DNA from: Furcasterigmium furcatum
Taxonomy: Eukaryota > Ascomycota > Sordariomycetes > Glomerellales > Plectosphaerellaceae
Direction of reading: 5' to 3'
DNA: 64,000 nt
Assembly: GCA_001599815.1 (NCBI GenBank)
Contig: BCIA01000003.1
Coordinates: 1,178,001-1,242,000, forward strand
The position numbers were made by a program, and so were the translations under genes. The notes under the pieces are model-generated. The model was not told where the DNA came from. It did not search any database and was given only the letters and a program-made list of their open reading frames with translations. Of this stretch, positions 1 to 10,808 are shown in pieces (within the stretch, counting starts at the first letter, position 1; every line of letters begins with the position of its first letter).

Positions 1-1915
1 TCCGCGGGCTCCGGGCGAGATGGTGTCGACAACCATCTCGTGCATGTAGAATTTCCTCTTTGGGCAACTTCTTCGAGGGCGAGTGCCGGCAGATCGGTGG
101 CACCATGGCGCCGTAGCAATTGGGGCGAAGAGCTGCCGATGGCGCCAGAGCAGCTCTGGTGCCATTGGGCGTCATGTATTAGCTGATCCCTCGGAGCTGC
201 TCGATCGCCTCTGCGCGGTCGCCGCTCGATAACCGCGCGCACTTAAGTGCTCGGGGCCCGAGGTTTCCGGGCGATGAAGCCACGCTCGGCCCCGACCTTG
301 TGTGATCGGGAATGCATGGCAGCGTCTTGCAAAAGCCCATTCTATGCTATCGGAAACCTGCTTCGCTTGTGTGAGGATCACCTGTACATTTTGCGCGCGT
401 CTTGTCCGCGCCTTTCCGGCGACTGACCGTCGCACCGGCACTTCGACGTCCTTATCAGATGAGCCCGACCCGTGGACTCCCGACGCGACCTCCACGCCGG
501 TCACGAGGCCCTCAACGGATTTTGCTTATGCCGCGCGACCGAGACACAGGCGGCAAGCGGTGACAGAGAGTGTGTTGCATTGTCTCAACACCACCGCTCT
601 TCATGGTGGTGATAGGCACCGCTACTGCAGGGTCGAGTGACACAGGACGGCCGGCACGAGTCCTCGCCGGTTGGTTTCTCCCGACTCGGCCACCGATGAG
701 CGCCATGCAGCCCTTGATGCTACCGTACTTGTAATTGTAGTTGTGATGTACTGAATGTGCTGAGTCTTACGACGGCAACTCGCCGGGAGTGTGCTTAAGC
801 CAGGCAGCGAGGCTTGACACCGCAGATGGTCTCTGGCACTGACGTGTGAAACATGCGCAAGTCGTGCGATGGCGTATCTCGCTGCCTTGGACTACGCGTG
901 CCGCCTCGAACTACTGTCGATGTGTCCCATGGGGCCCCGAGTTGGACCATGGAGATGGTATCCCGGAGCCAAGTCGAATGACACAAGCGCCACACAGGCG
1001 ATCGCAGTGTAGCATCCCAGAGGCTCTTGATATCAGTCGGGCATCCCGATGCAACCCCCGCGTAGCAAGGATGGAATCCTCCAAGCACACTCTGGACAAT
1101 GAGAGGAGACCAGCTTGACGGTCACATGGCGACGTCTGGGGTACATTCTCGGCGCCCATCTCTCAACCGTTGTACCTCCGCCGGTTTCATGTCTTGGAAT
1201 CCCTTGCAGAACTGGAACATCACTGAATCCCGCCGCCCACCTCCCGGGGGAAGATGGTGTAGAGTATTCACTGTCACCCGATCTGGCGACGTCTCCAGGT
1301 GACGGCCCAGCGTCATGAGGTCCAGACTCAGCTGTTCCGTTTCCATCTCGAGGCGCCAGCGTGGGGGGCTCCCGTGGCGTATCGATCCTGGGGTTCAAGT
1401 GGCCATGTTGATTGTGTGCTATGTCCAGGCCTTGGTCCGCAAGTCCGGTGTCCGCACATGCGATCAGCGGTGTTTGCGGAGTGACAAGCTTCGCTGCAGA
1501 TCGAAGGATCGCTAGCAGCAGTGTCCAAGCGCCTGGGGAAGTGGCCACAACAACCCGTGGACATTCGGGGTTCACAGCTGATGAAGGAGGCGGGGCGCGG
1601 ACTTTGAGAAACCCGACCCCGACCCCGAGCGAGATTCTCATCCCCGTGCACGGACCAACTGCGTCCCCCCACCAAGCCGCCGGCACTTTCGGGTCTTACA
1701 TCATCATCCCCACGAAATGTCTTGAGCTTTCAATTCCTCCCGAAGCTCCCGCCCGACCTCGACCCCGGAGCTCGAACGGCCCCCATCTCGGACTCCGAAG
1801 GCTGACTACTCCCCGTCCGCCGTCCCGGGCTCCTCCAACCAGCCGAGATCAGCCAGACATCCCGCGCGCTTGAGCCTGGACTGCATTGTCTCAACACCAC
1901 CCCCCGACCGCCGCC
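1..1915. other. Intergenic region upstream of the IBA57 gene
   Basis: I recognise no gene here. Open frames exist on both strands (for example 1033-1686 minus, 217 codons), but none shows a domain, a plausible splice structure or family resemblance. Two short inverted repeats are visible: a 9-bp perfect stem at 16-24/32-40 and an 8-bp stem at 129-136/150-157. A 20-bp exact direct repeat occurs at 576-595 and 1882-1901; its second copy ends 14 bases before the IBA57 start codon. Confidence 0.6.
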
Positions 1916-3142
1916 ATGCATCCGCCATCACGAGCCGCGACGGCTTCAGCCCGTCGCCGTCTTCCCGGCGCCCTGACGGCCTGCTGCCGGGCATCAACCT
2001 CGCGGCCCTTCTCGACCTCCCGCCCCCTCCGCTCTGCCGTCGCCAGTCACCCGCCTCCTCCTCCCCCGGCAGGGTTCGCCGCCCTCTCCTCCCGCCGCCT
2101 CATCTCCGTCTCCGGGCCCGACTCGGCCAAGTTCCTCCAGGGCGTCATCACCGCCAACATCGCCTCCAACGCCCACCCCCCGCACAGCGGCTTCTACACG
2201 GCCTTCCTCACCGCCCAAGGCCGCATCCTCTACGACGTCTTCATCTACCCCGACACCCTCCGCCTCGGCAAGACCCCCGACCCGGGCACCAGCTTCCTCA
2301 TCGAGGTCGACGCCTCCCAGGCCCCCGCCCTCGCAAAGCACATCAAGCGCTACAAGCTCCGCGCCGCCTTCGATGTCCGCCTCCTTGACACCCCCGAGGC
2401 CACCGTCTGGCACCTCTGGAACGACCCCGCCGCCGGCCACCTGCCCCCCGCCGACGGCGCCTCCCTCGCCGACGACCCCTCCGCCCTCCTCACCCTCGAC
2501 CCCCGCGCCCCCGCCCTCGGCCACCGCCTCCTTACCGTCGGCACCGGCGTCCCCTCCCTCGACCTGCCCGAGAGCACCGAGTCCGCGTACCGCATCCGGC
2601 GGTACCTCGCCGGCGTCGCCGAGGGCCAGGCCGAGATGCTGCGCGACCAGGCACTCCCGCAGGAGAGCAACATGGACCACATGAACGGCATCGACTACCA
2701 CAAGGGCTGCTACGTCGGGCAGGAGCTGACGATCCGCACCAAGCACCGCGGCGTCGTGCGGAAGCGCATCCTGCCGTGCGTCGTGTACGGCGCCGACGAG
2801 GCCGCGCCCGCGGAGCTCGCGTACGACCCCTCGGGGAGCGTGGCGGCCGACAGGATCCCCGGAGAGGCGAAGATCGAGGCCGTGGGCAAGCGGGCGAGGA
2901 ATCCCGGCAAGTGGCTCAGCGGCGTCGGGAACGTCGGGCTGGCGCTGTGCAGGCTCGAGACGATGACGGACGTTGCCGGGCCGTTGCCGACGGGGGGATA
3001 CAAGGAGGGAGACGAGTTCAAGGTCGAGTGGGAGGGCGAAGGGGCGCAGGATGTGAAGGTCAAGGCCTTCGTGCCGCCGTGGCTGAGGAGGCCGCTGGAG
3101 GAGACGGCGGCTGCACAGACGCAGAGGGAGGTACATGAGTAA
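1916..3142 (+). CDS. iba57: IBA57/CAF17-type mitochondrial iron-sulphur cluster assembly factor
   Basis: Predicted 408-residue single-exon protein. IBA57 is a folate-binding GcvT-fold protein that acts with ISA1/ISA2 in the mitochondrial matrix to make 4Fe-4S clusters for aconitase, lipoate synthase and others. The family signature KGCYVGQE is present near residues 263-270, within a GcvT-like N-terminal region that begins with a typical ISVSGPDSAKFLQG segment. The first 40 residues are rich in Arg, Ala and Ser and almost free of acidic residues, as expected of a mitochondrial presequence. The open frame extends 10 codons further upstream but has no ATG there, so ATG 1916 is the natural start. 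Family identity is secure; import is inferred from composition. Confidence 0.93.
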   Translation: MHPPSRAATASARRRLPGALTACCRASTSRPFSTSRPLRSAVASHPPPPPPAGFAALSSRRLISVSGPDSAKFLQGVITANIASNAHPPHSGFYTAFLTAQGRILYDVFIYPDTLRLGKTPDPGTSFLIEVDASQAPALAKHIKRYKLRAAFDVRLLDTPEATVWHLWNDPAAGHLPPADGASLADDPSALLTLDPRAPALGHRLLTVGTGVPSLDLPESTESAYRIRRYLAGVAEGQAEMLRDQALPQESNMDHMNGIDYHKGCYVGQELTIRTKHRGVVRKRILPCVVYGADEAAPAELAYDPSGSVAADRIPGEAKIEAVGKRARNPGKWLSGVGNVGLALCRLETMTDVAGPLPTGGYKEGDEFKVEWEGEGAQDVKVKAFVPPWLRRPLEETAAAQTQREVHE

Positions 3143-3418
3143 ATCGAGAAGGTGCTGTATGATAGATGTAGAATACACCGTTAGTAGAGGCATGGAGGTC
3201 GGAATACTTGTAAGAACAAGATCGCTGCTCAAAGACAGCGCCCGGGAAAAGCATCAGCGAGAACATTCAGAGCAGAGGCAACTGCTGAATACAGCAAATC
3301 CATTCCATTGCCATGCGAGCCCGTCCGTCGGCTCTCGAATCTAAGGGGTATCATGTCTCGTCAAGTCGCGCCGCCGCCATCGCTCTGTGTAGAAGCAAAA
3401 CGCCAAACCCATGCATCT

Positions 3419-4276
3419 CTATGCTTCCGTGCCCTGTTCCGCCTGTCTTGCTGGTGTCTCGCCCTGTGTCTGCTGCGCCGCCAACTTCGCGGCATCCCGC
3501 TTCCGCTGCACGGCAATCATCCGCGCCTTGAGATCTTCCCACTTCGGCGGCTGATCAGCCTTCTCCGGCGGACGCTTCGCAGCACCATCGCCATTTCTCT
3601 CCGTCGTGGTCGGCGCCGGCACAGGCTCGGGCTCGTCGGGTACAGCCCCCGGCCCATCCCTCTTCCGCTTCTTCGCGGCCTTCTTCTCCGCCTTGCGCCT
3701 CCGCAGCTCGTCCAGCCGCCCCTGCAAGTCCGCGACCTTCTCGTCATACTCCTCGTCCTCCCTCGTCCGGTTCTCCGCCTGCCGCTCCAGGTTCTCCCTG
3801 CGGAACCGCTCGTCCTCCTCCGCCAGCCGCCGCGCCCCCTCCTCCCTCATCCTTGCCATCTCGAGCTCCGCCTCCCTCGCCTTCTCCGCCTTCTCGTCCC
3901 GCCGCCTCTTTGCCTCGAGCTCATCCGCCTCCAGCTGGTCGATGAACCGCTTCCGCTCGCCCTGCACCTTCTCCCTTTCCACGGCGCGCCGTAGCTGCGC
4001 CGCCCGGCCGTTGTCGTACGCCGCGCGCGCCGCTGGCTCGAGAAGGATGTCGCGCGCGTGCTCCAGCAGCTCCCACTTGTCCTTGTCGAAGGCGTCGCCC
4101 GTCTTGTCGGGGTGGTGCTTCACGGACGTCTTGCGCCACGAGCGGTGGATCGCCTTGGGGTCATTGTGCGCGCTCGGGTCGCCCTCGAGGCCCACGAGGG
4201 TGTAGAGGTCGATGTTCCGGGTGGCATAGTCGGTCGCCCGCGTGAGGAGCTCTTTGAGGTCTTTTGTTTCCGACAT
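3419..4276 (-). CDS. cwf23: J-domain protein of the Cwf23/DNAJC17 type (pre-mRNA splicing)
   Basis: Single exon, 285 residues. An N-terminal J domain spans about residues 22-90, with the Hsp70-stimulating HPD triad at 55-57 inside HHPDKTG. It is followed by a long highly charged coiled coil (roughly 100-200, Arg/Glu/Lys-rich) and a low-complexity Pro/Ala/Thr tail. This order and the length match fungal Cwf23 and animal DNAJC17, which associate with the spliceosome. The start is the first ATG in frame. It converges with the IBA57 gene, whose stop lies 276 bases away. No RRM is recognisable at the C terminus, unlike DNAJC17. It could be another nuclear J protein, but the N-terminal MSETKDLKELL-type leader before the J domain favours the splicing family. 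Confidence 0.85.
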   Translation of the reverse strand: MSETKDLKELLTRATDYATRNIDLYTLVGLEGDPSAHNDPKAIHRSWRKTSVKHHPDKTGDAFDKDKWELLEHARDILLEPAARAAYDNGRAAQLRRAVEREKVQGERKRFIDQLEADELEAKRRRDEKAEKAREAELEMARMREEGARRLAEEDERFRRENLERQAENRTREDEEYDEKVADLQGRLDELRRRKAEKKAAKKRKRDGPGAVPDEPEPVPAPTTTERNGDGAAKRPPEKADQPPKWEDLKARMIAVQRKRDAAKLAAQQTQGETPARQAEQGTEA

Positions 4277-4845
4277 TTTGGGGGAGTTTGCGTCTGTCGG
4301 ACGGGAGGGCGTCGAGCTGGTGATGGTGATGGTGGGAGCAAAGTTTTGGTGGTGGCAAGCGGCAGAATTTCTCCAATGTCAACCTGGCTCTTGCTTATGT
4401 AATCAGGATGGCCATTCAGGGGGTAAAGACCATGAGGGCGAGCATCTCAGGGGTAAAAGGAGGTTGACATGTGATGAATGGTTTTTGAACTCGCTCAGGA
4501 CCTCCATGCAAGAGCAGACGGCCTCCCATTCCGGTGACTTGTACAGCATTCTTCATTCCAAGCTGGTGGAATGAGCTTTCCCCACCGGGGAGGTTTGCCC
4601 CTGGAGAAGGATGAGATCATGAGGCGCAAGCTGCGATGGAATCAACGCAGGTTTAGAGTTGCGGTGGCGGCCAGGCAGTCTCAACACTTCAAGTTCTCAT
4701 TTATCTTCAGCTAGCAAAGCCACAACTAAACTTCTCTTCTTCACCTCAACACCACCGCCCGCAACTGCCACCGCAGCTCCCAACCTGGAAACCCACATCA
4801 ACCCTCCATCAGCACTCGTTCTTCTGCATCAATACGGTTCCTACA
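4277..4845. other. Divergent promoter region between the J protein and the small membrane protein
   Basis: About 570 bases separate two divergently transcribed genes. I see no further gene. A pyrimidine/CA-rich leader with CTCAACACCACC at 4745-4756 precedes the plus-strand start; the same core lies just upstream of the IBA57 start, so it may be a common 5' leader element. Confidence 0.5.
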
Positions 4846-5366
4846 ATGGCGGAAAAGCAGTACGTCACGGAAGTCGAGTCCAAAGTGTACCAGCCTACTA
4901 ACTCATTCTCAGAGACCCCTCCCCCGACACAGACTTCCAAGGTTTCCTTCGGGCCCTCTGCAGTTTCCCCCTGACGGCCAGGTCCCTCGAAGAAGTCAAC
5001 AGCAATGGCATCCTCGACCAGGGAATGCTCGCGCTTGCCAAATACTGCTTCCGCGTTCAGTCGGAGACCCTCCGCATCCCGGAAAGATGGGGCTTTTTCT
5101 CGTCCGGCCATCCCCGTCTTCAAGTACACGAGGCCGTGTTCTTCGCTATTTTCGTTTGGGCCATGCTGTTTACTGGATTCCTCCAAGTACTCATCTTTTC
5201 TCTGACCGCTCATGCCGGCCGTGCTGATGCCGACCTCTTTCAACTTTTCGCCATATTTGTCTGGTTGGACATTGGAGTCGTGGCCTTCTTTTGGCTCTGT
5301 GCAGTGTATGGAGTGAGGCGGAAGGCGGACTACCGTTGGCACGACTGGAACATTCGGCAAGAGTAG
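4846..5366 (+). CDS. Small two-helix membrane protein of unknown function (two exons)
   Basis: Exons 4846-4859 and 4913-5366 give 155 residues. The first exon holds only 14 coding bases. The 53-bp intron starts GTACGT, carries a CTAAC branch site ten bases before its end and ends CAG. Without this splice the first frame stops after about 42 codons and the second has no early ATG. The N-terminal half is soluble (residues 1-77). Two hydrophobic helices follow at about 79-101 and 113-137, separated by a short loop, then a basic, Trp-containing tail. There is no clear signal peptide. I do not recognise the family. The splice model is well supported; function is open. Confidence 0.72.
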
Positions 5367-5402
5367 AAGTAGAAGGCACCGCAGACATCATCTTCATCAT
5401 CA

Positions 5403-7230
5403 TCAATAGCTATCTTTCGTCAATCCAGGACCCAGGGTAACCGCAGCTCGCTGGTCTGGCAGTTTGATGTCAGTGCTTTTGGTATGAGCTTCATCGAGGA
5501 ACACTAGGCATTTGCTGGTTTGGTGCGCGTATGGCGACGAGACGAGGCTCTGAGTCGCTCTATTTTTTGAGATGACGGCCAATTCGCCGACATCGTCAAA
5601 ATAGATGACCGCCTCGAAGCGGCGGCCTGTCATCTTGCTCAGCCACTTCTGGGCCGCTTGAGCGTTGTTCAGCTCGAGGATCTGCGCGCCAACATCCAGG
5701 ATTACCTGGGTTGGGTTCTCCTTTTACTGGACGATCGAGCCGATGAGGGCATCACAGAAAGTGTCGGACCCCACGGCCTTCTTCCTGACGACGACCTCTC
5801 GGGCATTGGTTTCCGGTTGTAACAAACAACAGAGAACAGAAGCATTGGTGTGCAACTGATGCGGCAGCTCCGGGTGACGAACTGTCAGAGGAAGCACGTA
5901 CATGGAATCACACGTCCCGCTGAAACCTGTCAACGGTCTGTCGCAAGATCCAATCCCGAGGAGGATAGGTTCTTGGGAAACTCCCGCATGTGCTTCGAGA
6001 ACACGACGTGGGAGAGATAGTAGTCCTGATCTGGGGATAGATCCGCTCTTCGCACTGCTTGCGGTCCTTCAGGTTGGTCCCGGAGAGCTGCTTGAAGGCA
6101 GGGTCGAGTCCGGTGGCAACCCGTACCCAGAGATCATACTCCGACTGATCCTGCCGATCAAGTCTCTCGAAAGAAACATCCAGCTCGTAATCTGCAAGTG
6201 CTCCGTAGTAGTACGCCAGGCAGGTCAACGCGATGATCACATCCGGGTGGCTGAATCTGATCGTGGAGCCGGAGCGTCCTTGGCGCGGTATGGGACCGCC
6301 AGCGGTGTCTCAGGGATGCGATTCCATGCCCTCCCATAGTTGATCCTCCATCGATTTTCTTTCAAAACGAAGAAAGGAACACCGCCAGCCATAAGGCCAC
6401 GAAGAAGGAAGAGAGGTCCTTGAGGGTGTCGGACCAAGGAAACCATTGTTCGCATCCTCGACTTCCTGAATGATGTCCAGGGAAACCTAGGAAGGATCAT
6501 GTAGTCCCGAACCCGATGCTGCCTGTCGGCTGACAGGGAAGCCTTCCAATCCGTTGTCGCAGATGTGCTCCACGAGCTTCAGCATGAGGCCTTTACCAGC
6601 TGAATCCTGGAGAATGCGAATGACCGGCATGGCGCCGGTGTGACGCCGCTCAACATGGATGCCCGTGGGATTCTTCTTGTAGATCTCCTCGCAAATTCTC
6701 ATGGCAGGCTCGAGCGCCCTTGGGATCAGAGTCCACCGCTGAAGACCCAAGTCGATTCGTTGCTGGGCCTCCATTGTGTAAACCAGCTCGAACTTGACGC
6801 TGGAGTTCTCGTCGCTTTCGCCCACGATGACCCTCGAGACAGTGTCAAGCCAGCGTTGAGTTGACCGCAGAGAGTTTTCCAGAGACTTGTTGCCAGAGCA
6901 GATGCTCTCTGGGCCTATGCTCTGGCTGCACCAAGAGCACGCCTCCCTCGCGCATGCAGGTCTCCATCATTGTCCCGATGACTCCAACATCGGCGGCATC
7001 TAGCTGGGGGGATCGAGAGGAGGGCAAGTGGAACACCCGTCTGATGATCAAGCCGCCGAGCTTTGTGATCAGCATGTACATCATTGCTTCGACTGCTTTG
7101 CAACGACGACTCGAACGAGCTGCTTGGAACCAACTAGCGCTGCGGCAACGATCATGACAATCACTGAAGACTTTCCTTCGCCCTTGTTGAGCTGCACGAC
7201 GGAGCTTTGGCCGTTGGGCGGAGCTCGCAT
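5403..7230 (-). pseudogene. Decayed fragment of a DUF3638/DUF3645-domain giant protein
   Basis: Five or six frame-shifted blocks in order on the minus strand resemble one domain region of the large (about 3000-residue) fungal DUF3638/DUF3645 proteins. They are a P-loop-like GEGKSSVI block near 7150-7190; TKLGGLI and GGVLLVQPEH (6845-7084); a block at 6487-6825; PLFLLRG...VPYRAKD (6237-6500); LTCLAYYYG (5908-6240); and FEAVIYFDD...LDEAHTKSTDIKLP...LGPGLTKD (5403-5633). An in-frame TGA at 7081-7083 directly precedes ATG TAC ATG in the next frame, as a one-base deletion would leave. The fragment stops abruptly at 5403. Neither the N-terminal nor the C-terminal part of such a gene is nearby, so this looks like a truncated, decaying duplicate. 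The function of the parent family is not well known. Confidence 0.85.
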
Positions 7231-7460
7231 TTCGGATGCAATGTATTAATGCACGGGACGGATCATAAGACCATTCTCGACCTACAAAAGCAGGGAATCC
7301 GGGTATTCAACCGGGTCCCAGTTCGTGTGTCCAATATTGTCCAGATCCTTCTTCACAAAGATACTTAAAAAGCGTGTTGGAAAGTATGAAAGGTCCGAAA
7401 AGAAGCTGAGGAGCTAACCAATGAGTATTGTTGTTCCTCGCCATCGGTGCTAACACTGGC

Positions 7461-9144
7461 CTATGTCCTCTTGACTAGAGCAATTGACCCATCCTCCTCC
7501 AGAGTGACAGTGGTCTTTGAGAAGTGCCTGCTGGGCACCTTCCTCTCAAATAGAATATCAAGCTCCGCAACCGTCCGCCCTCTGGTCTCCGGGATGTAGT
7601 AATACCCGAGCATAAAGAAGATGAACGTCAAAGCCCCATAAACAAACCCAACACGACCGCCCAGATTGGCAGCATCGGGGTTGAACAAGTAGGGGAAGGT
7701 AAAACCAATGATCCATTGGACGATGGAAAGAGTGATGTTCGCCAAAGCCTGCGTTCTGGCTCGCAGTCTCATGGACGGGACTTCTGAGAAGATGGTGAAG
7801 CCGACGGTACCGACAGTCAACTGGAAAGAGAACGACTGAGTCGGAGAGCTGTATTAGTATAGACTTGAAAAATGAACGGATAAGGTCGAGCTTGAGACTT
7901 ACCCAAATAAAGATGAATGCAATAGCGGCCTTGTACGAGGCAATGCTAGGCCTTGTGCTGCATCCGCCTACGACAAGGAGACAGCAGGCGGTGAATAGCT
8001 CTCCCCATACAAAAAGGGGACGACGTCCGAAGCGGTCCAGCAGAAACCAGGACATGATCGTGGCGACGAACATGGCCAGATTGCACAGCATGCTGAGCAG
8101 GAACGAACTCTGAGGGCTGTACCCAATAAGCTGATAGAAGTAGGACTGGTAGCCCAGGATGAAAATGCCGCCCGAAGCCTGGATCGCAGTAAACGAGAAG
8201 ATGGTGATGAAGGTCCTGAGCTTGTTGCCCTTGGCAAAACATTCCATGTACGAGCTTTGCTCTTTGCCGCCGTTGAGCTCATGGTCGAGGGTCTCCTCGA
8301 TCTGGGCGCACAATCCGGCATGGTCGATTGGCCCGTCGGGTCCGTAAAGTTTCCTGATTGACTTCATGGCTCGCTCGCGGTTCCCGATCCTGACCAGGTA
8401 AACTGGAGATTCGGGCCAGAGCCACACGGTGAGGAGAACGATAGAGGGCGTCACCCACTGCATGGCCAGGGGAAGTCTGTAGGCGATTACGTTGTCCAAG
8501 GGGCCAAGTGCGTAGATCACGCCGTTGAACATGAGTAGGCCACAGAAGAGAAAGAAGTTGGTAACAGCTGTGAGCCAGCCCCTCAGCCGGAGAGGGGAGA
8601 CTTCAGAGGCGTACAGGGGCATCAGGACCACCCAAGCACCGATAGAAAACCCGTTGATGCCTTTGCCGACGGTGATGATGGGCATGGAGCCGTATGACGC
8701 ATACTGGGCCGCAACGCCGCCGATGGACACCATGGCGCAGATGGCATTGGTCCATTTTCTCCCAATCTTGTCTGCGAAATATCCGGCCAATAGGCCACCA
8801 GCAATGGCAGTGATCTGAGAGACACCAGCCCAGATGGAGAGCCAGTCGGCGGAGATGATGTGGGTGACGGCGGATGTGCCGGTTTCGTAGGGTATGCCAT
8901 AATCCTCGCGAAACTTGGGAGTTGAAGCCAGAGCCCCAGCCACGACGCCGTCGATTCCGTAGCCGAAAATGTTCAGATGGCCGTAGAAAATCCAGAGAAT
9001 GGCCCTCCAGTAGAGTCGGAAACAGTCCTTGATGCTGAGACCCTTCTCAAAGGCTGCATAGCGCGTAGCCGCTTCGGCCCGGGTCGTCATGCTCTCCACC
9101 CATTGTTCCTCTTTCTTTCCCACAGGAACGTCGGTGGCAGACAT
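7461..9144 (-). CDS. MFS sugar-porter (maltose/alpha-glucoside permease-like) transporter
   Basis: Exons 7903-9144 and 7461-7835 (67-bp intron, donor GTAAGT, ACTAAT branch) encode 538 residues, the usual length for fungal sugar porters. Diagnostic motifs are ADKIGRKW after helix 2, PESPVYL after helix 6, RFGRRPLF in the central loop of the second half, and PETRGRT at the end of helix 12. Twelve hydrophobic segments are apparent. The N terminus (EKGLSIKDCFRLYWRAILW) resembles the maltose/alpha-glucoside transporter branch. It diverges from the esterase gene at 9822 across a 677-bp shared promoter containing TGAGTCA and TGATGTCAGG. In the cluster it may import the substrate, perhaps a glycoside or polyol. 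Substrate is not inferable with confidence. Confidence 0.92.
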
Positions 9145-9821
9145 GCTGTCTCGGAAGACAGTGGCTCAGCACTGCGGTTGGTCGGAGTTCTTGTGTGGAA
9201 GAGTCAGAAAGAGCAAGTACTTATGACAAGAGTTGGATTCAAGAAGGAGACACGAGAGACTTGATATGCTGGAAGATATCTTGGTCGCTGACTTGGGCGA
9301 TGTCGGATCTCGTCCCTCCTTGCTTCTTGCTCAAGGCCGTTCGAGACCCGGGTATTTGTATCCACAGAATTTGTGCTACTTGTGAAGTTCACCAGTCGAT
9401 TGAGACTATTGGTTCCGCATTCCGCATTACAGACCCAAGGAATCTCCATAGAACTGGTCCATGCGAGCGCGCTGAGTCAATCTCCCCCGCATGGGGTTTG
9501 CCAATTCTTTGGGGAAGTCTGGGGTAATGCTCCACCGCCAGTTCCGACTCAGTGTGTCTGACGTTAGTACAACCAGAGCTAACATGGTGGGGATGGAGCT
9601 GACTTGGAGGGCTGATGTCAGGGTGGGCGCGTGCCGACCGCCGAAGTGCGGCGCAATTCCAAAGGCTTGAGACTAAGTATTTGGTTGGCCCGGCGGAATG
9701 GAAACGAGCTTGCTTAAAGGCGGGATATAACATCTGCTTGCGGTCACATGAGGCGTATCCCTCCCATTCCCCGGAGACTACCACAAGCGTCTCTAGCCAC
9801 GCACCATACGCACTTGTCACC
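9145..9821. promoter_or_regulatory. Bidirectional promoter of transporter and esterase with AP-1-like sites
   Basis: This 677-bp gap drives two divergent genes. It contains TGAGTCA (9473-9479), the classical AP-1/Gcn4-type bZIP half-site pair, and TGATGTCAGG (9613-9622). The same two elements recur in other promoters of the 7.5-20.6 kb group. Binding by the cluster's own bZIP protein is inference. Confidence 0.5.
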
Positions 9822-10808
9822 ATGCCTTTCGAATTGGACAACGAGTTGCGTCAAACTCTACTGAGCATGGCCCTTGGCCATGCTCCTCCGCCTGTCTTAG
9901 CTCGAGGCGATGTGGCGGGCAGGCGAGCCATGATCCAGCCTGGAATTGAAAGTCTTGCTGGCCCCGAGTTCCCGGCCAATGTTTTGACCAATGACTTTTC
10001 CGCAAAATCCTCGGACGGTGCTGAGATTCGCCTCCGCTGGTACCACAGAGACCATCAGCATGCCAGTCCAGCTGTGGTGTATGTCCACGGCGGGGGCATG
10101 ATCCTGGGCAGCGTCGAGGTTTACGACAAGATCGTCGCTAGATACATGGCTAAAACCGACATCCCTTTTCTCTCCATCGACTATCGCCTGGCACCGGAGT
10201 CTCCCTACCCCGCGCCCGTCAACGACGTATACGCTGGCATCGAGTGGCTTTTTGCACATGCCGAAGAGCTTCGAATCGACACGTCGAGGATTGCCATCAT
10301 GGGCGACAGCGGTGGAGGCGGACTCGCTGCTGCCGCAGCTCTTCTGGCAAGAGAAAAGGCTGGGCCGCAACTAGCTAAGATGATTCTTCTCTCCCCGATG
10401 CTCGACGATCGCACTACGACAGCCGACAGCCACATGGCCCCCTTCCTGAGCTGGAGTACCACGGACAATGAGACCGGCTGGGACGCCCTCCTAAGCACGA
10501 CACCGCGAGACCAGTCGCTTCCCGAGACCGCATCCCCTGCGAGAATGTCGTCTGCAGACGGCCTCCCACCATTGTACATTGAAGTGGGTGAATTGGACTT
10601 GTTTCGGGACGAGTCATTGACGTTTGCCGCCAAGTTTTGGCAGTCTGGAATCTCGGTCGAGCTGCACGTCTATCCGGGATGCAACCATGGCTTCGATTTG
10701 TTTTCTGCGGAAAGCAGCAGTGCTGCAAGGAGGTCGTATGAGAATAGGTACCGAGCTGTTACGTCGGTACGTCATGTTACTGGAAAGGTCGACGCCCCTG
10801 GTAAATAA
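9822..10808 (+). CDS. Alpha/beta-hydrolase esterase of the HSL (hormone-sensitive-lipase-like) family
   Basis: Single exon, 328 residues. The oxyanion motif HGGG is at 89-92, the nucleophile motif GDSGG puts Ser at 163, and the family places the acid at Asp259 (GELD) and the base at His289 (CNHGF). All four are intact. DYRLAPESPYPAP (from residue 120) is a hallmark of HSL-type esterases. The open frame continues upstream to 9615, but the region before ATG 9822 lacks family similarity, and the predicted protein begins naturally at MPFELDNELRQ. Such enzymes hydrolyse short esters and lactones. Beside a Baeyer-Villiger-type monooxygenase it could open or cleave the ester product. It converges with the monooxygenase gene, stop to stop 469 bp. 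Confidence 0.92.
   Translation: MPFELDNELRQTLLSMALGHAPPPVLARGDVAGRRAMIQPGIESLAGPEFPANVLTNDFSAKSSDGAEIRLRWYHRDHQHASPAVVYVHGGGMILGSVEVYDKIVARYMAKTDIPFLSIDYRLAPESPYPAPVNDVYAGIEWLFAHAEELRIDTSRIAIMGDSGGGGLAAAAALLAREKAGPQLAKMILLSPMLDDRTTTADSHMAPFLSWSTTDNETGWDALLSTTPRDQSLPETASPARMSSADGLPPLYIEVGELDLFRDESLTFAAKFWQSGISVELHVYPGCNHGFDLFSAESSSAARRSYENRYRAVTSVRHVTGKVDAPGK

Noticed and set aside
1033..1686. 217-codon minus-strand frame
   Set aside because: No domain, no signal, Pro/Arg-rich composition and several overlapping frames of similar length; probably chance in GC-rich DNA.
1994..3232. 412-codon minus-strand frame
   Set aside because: Antisense of IBA57, whose plus-strand protein carries the KGCYVGQE signature; the minus product is Gly/Val-rich shadow.
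4809..5360. 183-codon minus-strand frame
   Set aside because: The opposite strand gives a properly spliced two-helix membrane protein; this frame has no motif.
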